Shown here in pieces: positions 35,902-44,900 of a stretch of DNA of 64,000 nucleotides. Each line of letters starts with the position of its first letter. Position 1 is the stretch's first letter. The translations under genes were made by a program, and so were the position numbers. The stretch comes from Paenibacillus zeirhizosphaerae (GTDB lineage Bacteria > Bacillota > Bacilli > Paenibacillales > Paenibacillaceae): assembly GCF_030705605.1 (NCBI RefSeq), contig NZ_JAPCKK010000030.1, positions 248,001 to 312,000 on the forward strand. The letters run 5' to 3'. The notes below the pieces were generated by a model that saw only the letters and a list, made by a program, of their open reading frames with translations, made no database searches and was not told the origin of the DNA.

Positions 35902-38900
35902 TTAGAAATCAAAAGAAATGCTCTCCAGCCAGTCCTGTCGTTCCCGGATGGTGTAACCATGCTCCAGCTCCATTCGATCCAGCTCCATCGCGGTATTGCG
36001 GACAATCTGCTGCAGGATTTGCATATAATTGCGGGTCATATGGCGAATGGTGGATGCCTTGAAGAGGCCGGTGCAATAATCCATTGTAAATTGCAAGTCC
36101 CTAATACCCTCGGTTACCTCAAAGCGGATATCAAACATGGTGCTGTTCCGTTCATAATCCCGCGCTTGGAATTGCACATCAGGAATCATCGACGGGGGCG
36201 ATTCCATATTCTGCATCACCAACACGGTATCAAAGAGCGGATTGCGGCTAAGGTCACGGCGGTAATCCAGTTGTTCGACGAGATCGTCAAACGGATAATC
36301 CTGATGGGCGTAGCCATCCAAAGTCCGTTGTCGCACCGTCTGCAGCAGGTCTTCAAACTTGCAGTCTCCGTCAATCTGCATGCGCAGCGGCAAGGTGTTC
36401 ACAAACATGCCCAGCATGTGCTCCAGCCGTTCGTGTTGCCTTCCTGCAATGGGACAACCGACCACGATATCCCGCTGCCCGGAATATCGGTACAGCAAGG
36501 CGTAGTAGGCCGCAAGCAGCAGCATGTACAACGTTGTGTCCGTTCTCAAGGCAAGCTGCTTCAATTGTTCGCTCAACTCCTGCCCTACTTCAAAAGAAAT
36601 GGAGCTTCCGCTGAAGCTTTGCAGTTTCGGCCGTTCATAGTCATATGGAAGCTCCAGAGCGGGAACTTCATCTTCAAATTGGCCCAGCCAGTAGTTTTTT
36701 TGTTGTTGCATCAGCGGACTGGACAGCATTCGGTTTTGCCACACGGCAAAGTCTTTATATTGCACGTGTAAGGCCGGCAGCTCTTTTCTCATATAAAGAT
36801 CCATAAATTCCGCAATCAAAATAGAGAGTGAGACGCCGTCGGATATGATGTGATGGATATCAAAGACTAATACCGCACTTTGCTCGTCGGTGTGGATCAG
36901 GCAGACCCGCAGATGTGTAGGCTGATCCAGGCGGAAAGGCCGGATTTGCTCCTTAATTTTTGCCTCTACCTCGTTCTGCGCTGCCTCGATTTCAATCCAT
37001 TCCGCTTCTCCCTGATTATGGACTTTCTGAACAGGCATACCATCGATGAAATGAAATGAGGTCCGCAAAATTTCATGCCTGCCAATCAATTCCGCCAGTG
37101 CCGCCCGGCAGCGATTCTCATCCAGCTTCCCTGCAACCTCCAGCACCATCGGCATGTTGTAGCTGATGCCAGCCTCTTCCGCCGCATTCAATAACAGCAT
37201 GCGTTTTTGAGCTGAGGATACCGGATAATGGTCAGCCTGCTTCGCCGGCAGGATGTCGTCCAGATGCGCTTCCGCAAGACTCGATTTCAGAAAAACAGCC
37301 GTTTCTGCGATGGTCTGATACTGGAACACATGCTGGAGATTGAAATCCAGACGGAACTCATGCCGAATCTTTACCGCAAGGCTTGTAGCTCTGAGCGAGT
37401 GGCCTCCGCTTGCAAAAAAGTTGTCATGTACCCCCAGCTCGTCCACATTCAGCACCTCTTTCCATATGTGAAGCAACCGGGATTCCACGGGATTAGCTGG
37501 CTCCGCCGCTCTGGATTCCTGTGCCACTTCCTGTAAATGGTCGTGCTCCTGCTCCAATTTGCGCCGGTCCACTTTTCCATTGTGGGTCAAAGGCATACGG
37601 TCCAGCATGATAAACTGGCTGGGGATCATATATTCCGGCAGTTCAAGCAGCAGACGCTCCCGAGTCTGTCCGGGATGCTGCGGAATATCGGACACCAGGA
37701 AGGCCTGGAGCCGCTGAAAGTGATCCTGGTCTGCTGTGGCTAATACAACCGCTTCTTGCACGCCGGGAATTTGGAGCAAAGCCGTTTCGATCTCTTGCAG
37801 CTCCACGCGGTATCCCCGAATTTTCACCTGCTGATCCACCCGACCCAGAAAATGTAGATTGCCCTGCTCATCCCATTTGGCCAAATCGCCTGTGCGGTAC
37901 ATGCTTCCCGTCCCATATGGATCAGGGGTGAACCTCTCCGCAGTCAGATCCTCCCGGCCCAGATAACCTTGGGCTACTCCGGACCCGGCAATACAGAGTT
38001 CACCGGGAATGCCGGGAGGCTGAAGCTGGCCGCTCCGGTTAAGGATATAAATTCGGTAACCCGGAATCGGTTTCCCGATCGGCATCATATCCCCATCACT
38101 ATCCTGGCAGCGGTGGTAGGCTGCACATACCGTCGTTTCCGTGGGTCCATACGAGTTGAACACCTCAGCGTTTTGCATCAGTCTGGAAACATGCTGCTTC
38201 TTCAGCACATCTCCTCCGGATATGAACAGACGGACCCGATGATGCTGCAGATGCCGGTCCAGCTCGCTCAGCATCACCGGAGAACCGGAGATCACCGTTA
38301 CGGAGCGTTCTTCAATCAGGGCAGCCAAGCTCTCCACATGACGCGCCTTGTCCTTCGCTGCAATGTGCACGGAACCTCCAGCGACCAACGCCGGATAAAT
38401 CTCTTCTATGGATGTGTCGAACGAAGTGGAAGAATGATGCAACACTCGGTCATCCGCATCCAGATGGAACATTTCGTTGAATCTTGTCACATAATGAGCC
38501 AGATTCTGATGTGAAATCTTGACTCCTTTGGGCTGCCCTGTTGTTCCTGACGTATAGAGCACGTAAGCAATGGCTTCCGGTTGGCTGCGATCAGGCAGCC
38601 ATGCGCGAGCCTCCCCCGGCGCTCCAAATAACGAGTCAGACACGTCACCGCACAGATCGGCCTTGCTCAGGCTGATCCCGACAACTTCAGTGCCGCTCAT
38701 CCGCAAGGTTTGACCCGTCCAGGAGAGAGGAACACGGGTCTGCACATCTGTGATTAACAGGAAGGCATCCGCATCCTTCAGCATGAATGCGATTCGTTTC
38801 TCGGGATACTCCGGGTCAATCGGCAAGCATATGGCCCCCATGCGCTGGATGGCCAGCAAGCCAACGATCATAGCAGATGAGTTGGACATCAAAATGGCGA

Positions 38901-41900
38901 CGGTTTTTCCTTCGACCATCTCCAGTTCTGTCAGGTGACGGGCCAGCATGTCTACTTTTTGCATAAGCTCACGATAGGTCAGTCGGTCCTCTCCGTTATG
39001 AACTGCAAGGCGATTTGGTGCTGTGACAGCCTGGCGCTCAACGAGATACGGTACAGTTATGGCGGACTGCTCCCTGCCGACTCCTGGCGAGTTGAATTGT
39101 TGTAAAATCAGGTGCTTCTCCTCATTTGTCAACATGTCCACCTCGGATAAGAGAGCCCCCGGGCGCGTGGCAAAAATTTGGAGAATATTACAGTAGTGAC
39201 GCATCAGTCTGTGAATTGTAGCCTCCCGGAACAAGCTGGTGCTGTATTCAATAAACAGCTCAAGCCGATCCTTCTGTTCATGAATCTGGAGGGATAGATC
39301 AAATGCGGATTGCTTCGTTTCAAAGGCATATGGCTCACAGGACAGCCCCGGAATTTGAAGGGTTCGGGAGGGCGTATTCTGCAAGGAAAACATCGTATCA
39401 AATACCGGGTTGCGGCTTGTATCCCTAGGCACGTTTAACGCCTGAACCAGCTCTTCAAAAGGGTAATCTGCATGCTCGAAGGCATGAAGCGCAATATTCT
39501 TGACTTCCTGTAAAAAAACAGCGGCCGTTTTCCCGGGTTCAGGATGGCAGCGGATGGCTAGTGTGTTAGAGAACATACCGATCACACGGAACAAATCTGC
39601 ATGGCTCCTCCCCGCAACAGGCGTGCCGATGACAAGGTCATCCTGCCCCGTATATTGGTGAAGCAGTGCACCGTATGCCGCCAAGGTCAGCATGTACAGA
39701 GTCACTCCATGCTCACGGCAGCAGGATCTGAGCTTTTCGGTCAGCTCTTGTCCAAGCGTGAAGCTGTATTGGCTTCCGGCATAATTACGCACGGCAGGGC
39801 GTGTATAATCGGCAGGCATTTGCAGAACTGGCAAAGGACCTGCGAGCTGATTCTGCCAGAATGCTTTGTGCCGTTCAAATATTCCCGAATGCAACTGCTG
39901 CTGCTGCCAGACGGCATAATCGGGATATTGCAGCCGCGATGGTTCCAGCTCGTTGTCGTTTGTGTACAACCGGATGAATTCATCCACCCAGACGTCCATG
40001 GAGACGCCGTCCGAAATCAGATGATGCATATCCACCATCAGCAAATGCCGGCGTTCTTGCATCTGCACAATGCCTACTCGAACGAGAGAGGCCTGATCCA
40101 GAACAAAAGGTTGGATGAATTGTTGAATCAGATCCTGAACAGCTTGCCGATCTTCCAGCTCACACGGGTATAGCCTGATCTCTGCTTGAATCGACTCAAG
40201 CGGAGCTACTCTCTGCACCGGCCCTCGGTCTTCGGTCAAATGAAACGACGTGCGCAAAGCGGCATGCCGGCTAAGCATGGTTGTATAGACGAATTTCACC
40301 CGCTCAATGTCCAGCTCTCCTTCAAGTCGAAGGACAAAAGGCATATTGTAGCTTGTTCCGATATCTTGAAATTGCTCCAAAATAAACAGTCGCTGCTGAG
40401 CGGATGAGAGCGGGTAATCCTCTTTGTGCACGGCAGGCTGAGGCCATTGAAATTGAACAACAGGAAGCGGTTCTTGCTCCTCTACAGCACGTTCCTCTCG
40501 CTCTTCCAGCCGCAGAGCCAGCTCTTGCAGCACCGGGTACCGGAACAGATCTTTGAGCCTCATCTCCAGGTTGAATTCCTGCTGCACCCGGGAGACAAGC
40601 TGCATGGCCTTGAGGGAATGTCCACCCCAATCAAAGAAGTTGCAGTCTCTGCCAATCGTGTTCATCTCAAGCACATCGGCGAAGATGCCCGCCAGCCGTC
40701 GTTCCATTGGCGTTACCGGTTCGGTCAGGAGATCTGCGGAGTCCTGAAGATGTATCCGTGGGTCCGGCAAAGCGCGCTTATCCAATTTTCCGTTGGAGGT
40801 TAAAGGCAGTACGTCCAGACGGATTACAAAAGCAGGAACCATATAACGCGGCAGCCTTGCGGCAATAAACTTCCGAACCTGTTCTTGAGCCGATTCCGCC
40901 TGTCCGGCGGTATAATATGCGCAAATTTCCTTATCAAGTCCGGTTTCACGATCAAGCACAATGACGGCTGACCCTGTAATATCCGGGTGTTCCAGCATAC
41001 AAGCGCGGATTTCATCAAGCTCGATACGATAGCCCCTGATCTTGACCTGATCGTCCATCCGGCCAATGAACTGCAGGGTTCCGTCCGGAAGCCACTTTGC
41101 GAAGTCCCCGGTCCGGTACATAAGCTTGCCTGGATGATATGGATTGGGCACAAATTTACGATCAGTCATCTCTGGCTGCTTCCAGTACCCTCTGCCCACA
41201 CCCTCCCCGGCAACACATAGTTCTCCTTCCACTCCGGGGGGCTGCAACTGATTCAGCTGCTCCGGATGCACGACATAGGCCTGGGACAGATAGAGCGGAA
41301 CCCCGATCGGAACGGGCGCCTTCGTCCCTCGCTTGACGATGTGCATTGTGGAAAAGGTCGTATTTTCCGTTGGTCCGTAGCCGTTGATTAACACCGTACC
41401 GGGACAAGCTTGGTGCAACAATTCCGCATGATACGCAGACGCGGCTTCGCCTCCAATGATAACGGTCCTTAGTGTTGCAAAAGCTGAAGGCTGCTGCTGC
41501 ACCAAATAGTGAAACAGCGAAGTCGTCAGGAACAGGTCCGTTATGCCGTAATCGGACAGCGCTGAGCTGAATGTATGGGCTTCCTGAATGATGCGCTCAT
41601 TCAGCATCACGAGCGTTCCCCCGTTCGTGAGCGTACCCCACAGTTCCAGGGTAAATGCATCAAACATTATGGATGCCGTCTGAAGCACCCGGTTTCCCTG
41701 GATGAACAGGCGATAATTTTCCGGCATTACCAGCCTCGCGATGTTCCGGTTTTCAATCATTACCGCTTTAGGCTTGCCTGTAGTGCCCGATGTGTACATC
41801 ACATAAGCCAGCCGTTCCGGTGGGATGGTCGTCGCAGGGTTTTCCGTACAGGCGGTCAAGTCATCGTCCCGCATCAGCAGCAGTTCTGGTCCATATCCGC

Positions 41901-44900
41901 TCAGCTTGCCGGCATGTTCCGGTGTGGTGATGATCTTTACCGCTTCGCTGTCTTGTAACATGTAAGCAATGCGTTCTTTCGGCAGGTCGGGCTGGATGAG
42001 CAAGTAAGCTGCCCCGGATTTCATAGTTCCGAGAATGGCTGATACAAGCTGTTCCGTGCGTTCCATTACAATGGCTACAATGGCTTCCTGATGCAGCATA
42101 ATCGGCATAAGAGTATGCGCTACCCGGTTTGCCTGTTCATTCAGGAATTGATAGGTATAGCTGCCGTTCTCCGTCATAAGTGCGATATGGTCCGGATACA
42201 GCTTAGCCATAGCTTCGAACCGGCTCTGCACAGTCTGCGCAGGCGATTCACACGGATAGGGATGCGTAAGCTGCAATAGGCGAACCTCTTCTTCCGGCGT
42301 CAGCAGCCTCATCTGGCGCAGTTCCTGTTCCGGATTGGCCAGACACTGCTGCACCAAATGTTGAAAATGCCGGCTCATCTGTTCCACATAAGCACGGTCA
42401 AAACATTGAACACGGTAGTGGAACAAACAAAGGATTCCCTCGTTAATTTCTTTGGCCTCAAGCATAAGGTCATACTTCGAAGAGGTGCTTGGCAGGTCAT
42501 AGCCCGCAAATGTCAAGGAGCCGGATTCTGCATGAAAATCAATATTTTGAAATACAAACATCGTTTCCATAAGCGGCTGTCTATCCGGATTTCGTTCCGG
42601 GTTGAGCTGTTGCAGCAGCTCTTCGAACGGGTACTCCTGATGGTCAAACGATTGCAGCACATTGAATTTAACTTCTTCGAGAAAATCCGTAAAACGTTTG
42701 CCGCCTTCCGGGAAATTGCGCAGCGGCAGTGTATTGACAAACATGCCTATAATATTGTCAGCGTGTTCGTACTGCCTGCCTGCGGAAGCTGTTCCGATGA
42801 CAATGTCCTGTTGGTTGGTATACTTGGACAGAAATACGTAGTATAGCGTCAGCAGCGTCATGAACATCGTCGATCTATGCCGGGAGGCCAGGGCCAGCAG
42901 CTTGCGGGACGTCTCTTGATCCAATATAAACCCAAGCTTGTCTGCGTCTGCATTCCCGACTTGACCAGGCTCCATCCGGACAGGGAGACGCAAGGCGGGC
43001 AGTTCCCCTCGGTACTGGTTAAGCCAGAATTGCTGCTGCCGCTCCCTGACAGACGGTGAGATTCCCTTTAGCCAACGCACATAATCCTTATATTGATGGG
43101 TTGGTTCTTCCAATGGTTTTCCATCATAAAGTTCAACAAACTCCCTCATAATAATGCCGGTGGACACACCGTCCGAAATGATATGATGCATATCCATAAA
43201 AAACAGGTGCCGGTCCTCTTCCAGACGAATCAATTGTGCCCGGAGCAGCGGCGCCCGTTCCAGATCAAAAGGCTGAATCAACTCGTGAACCGTTGCCTCT
43301 AGCCGCTCCAATGCTGCCTCGCTGTACTCAAGGTCAAAGCGAATTTCCGAAGCCGGATGGACGCGCTGAACAGGCTCGTCTCCGCGCATTTCGAAGCTGG
43401 TACGCAACATGTCATGTCTGCGAATCAAAGCTCGGATGGTCCGCTCCACCTTCTCCTTGTCCAACGGTCCGTCAATGGTCACTGCAGAAGGAATGTTGTA
43501 ATTGGTATCTTGTTCATAATATCTGTTCATGAAATACATACGGGTCTGAGCAGGCGACAATGGGTACAGATCGGTCAGCTCTGCCTCTTCATGGGCAACG
43601 CTCGCTTCTTCCATGGTTTCCCCGGTCCATATTTTCGCCAGCTCCCGAATGGTGGAATGCTGGAACAGCTCGCTGAGCGGTAGCGTAAGCCCCTGTTTTT
43701 GCAGACCGGCAATCAGCGTTGCGCCTTTGAGCGAATCTCCGCCAAGCTCGAAGAAATCATCGTCAATACCGATATCCTCAATGCCGAAGAAATTTCCCCA
43801 GAAATCTGTCAACTTACGCTGAAGTTCGTTCTCCGGCTCACTGTAAGGTATGGAAAGCTGCGGACGCGGCAGCTTCTTCATGTTGTTGCGTACAGGCGCT
43901 GCCTGTTCTCTTTCTGCTCGAAGCCCAGTAACCCAGCGTCTCCTGCGCTGCTCCAAATTTGCCGTTGACACGATGAGATGTCCGGTTTCTTCCGTCAGAA
44001 GCACCCGTTCCAAAATTTCAAGCGCCTCATCCATCTCCATCAAAAAAGGATCATCCGCAGCGGAATCCGTGTCGTGCTCCCCCCTCATATTCCAGCCGTC
44101 CCAGCCCAGGCTGATCCACCGCCCTTGCCGAACGGGCAGGCTGTATACGTAAGCATCCAGGAAACTGTTTGCAGCGGCATAAGCACCGAAGGTAATTCCG
44201 CCAAGCACCGCCGATAAAGAAGAGAAAAGAACACAAAAATCCAGCTTCAAATTTGCCGCAGCCCGCTCCAAGGCCAGCACGCCATGTACTTTAGAATGGA
44301 ACTGCTCCTCTAGTTGTCCTTCATGCAGGCGGGACACCGCTTCAAAGGTCGCTCCTTCTGTCAAGCCGGCCGCGTGAATGATCCCATGGATGGGGCCCCA
44401 ATATTCACGAACGCGGGAGAATGCCTCCCGGAGACTGGCCTCGGATGCAGCATCCGCCGTTAAGAGCAGAATCTCTGCCCCGTTCTGCTCAAGCGTTTGT
44501 GCCCAGCGGATCAGACTCCGTAGCCGTTGTTCGGCAGCGTACACTTGTCCGGCAAGAATGTCTTTCCATGTATGTCTGTCCGGAATCGCCGTTCTTCCCA
44601 ATAAAACGACCCGTGCCCCGTATCGTAAGGCGAGATGCTCTGCAAGCGCGCGGCCGATCTTTCCAAAACCGCCCGTTATACAATAGATGCCGCCAGTACG
44701 CAGCCCGCTTTGCCCGTTTGGCCGGGCAGGCAGCGGGGCGGGCGTATAATTTGCAATCCAGCGATACTGCTTACGGTAAGCGACAAATGGCTCAGGGCTC
44801 GGATCTACACGAACGGCCTCGCTGAGAAGGGCACAGGCGTAAGCTTGCATGGATTCTGCGCACAGTTCATCATCAAGATCCACCAGCGTGCAGCGAATAT

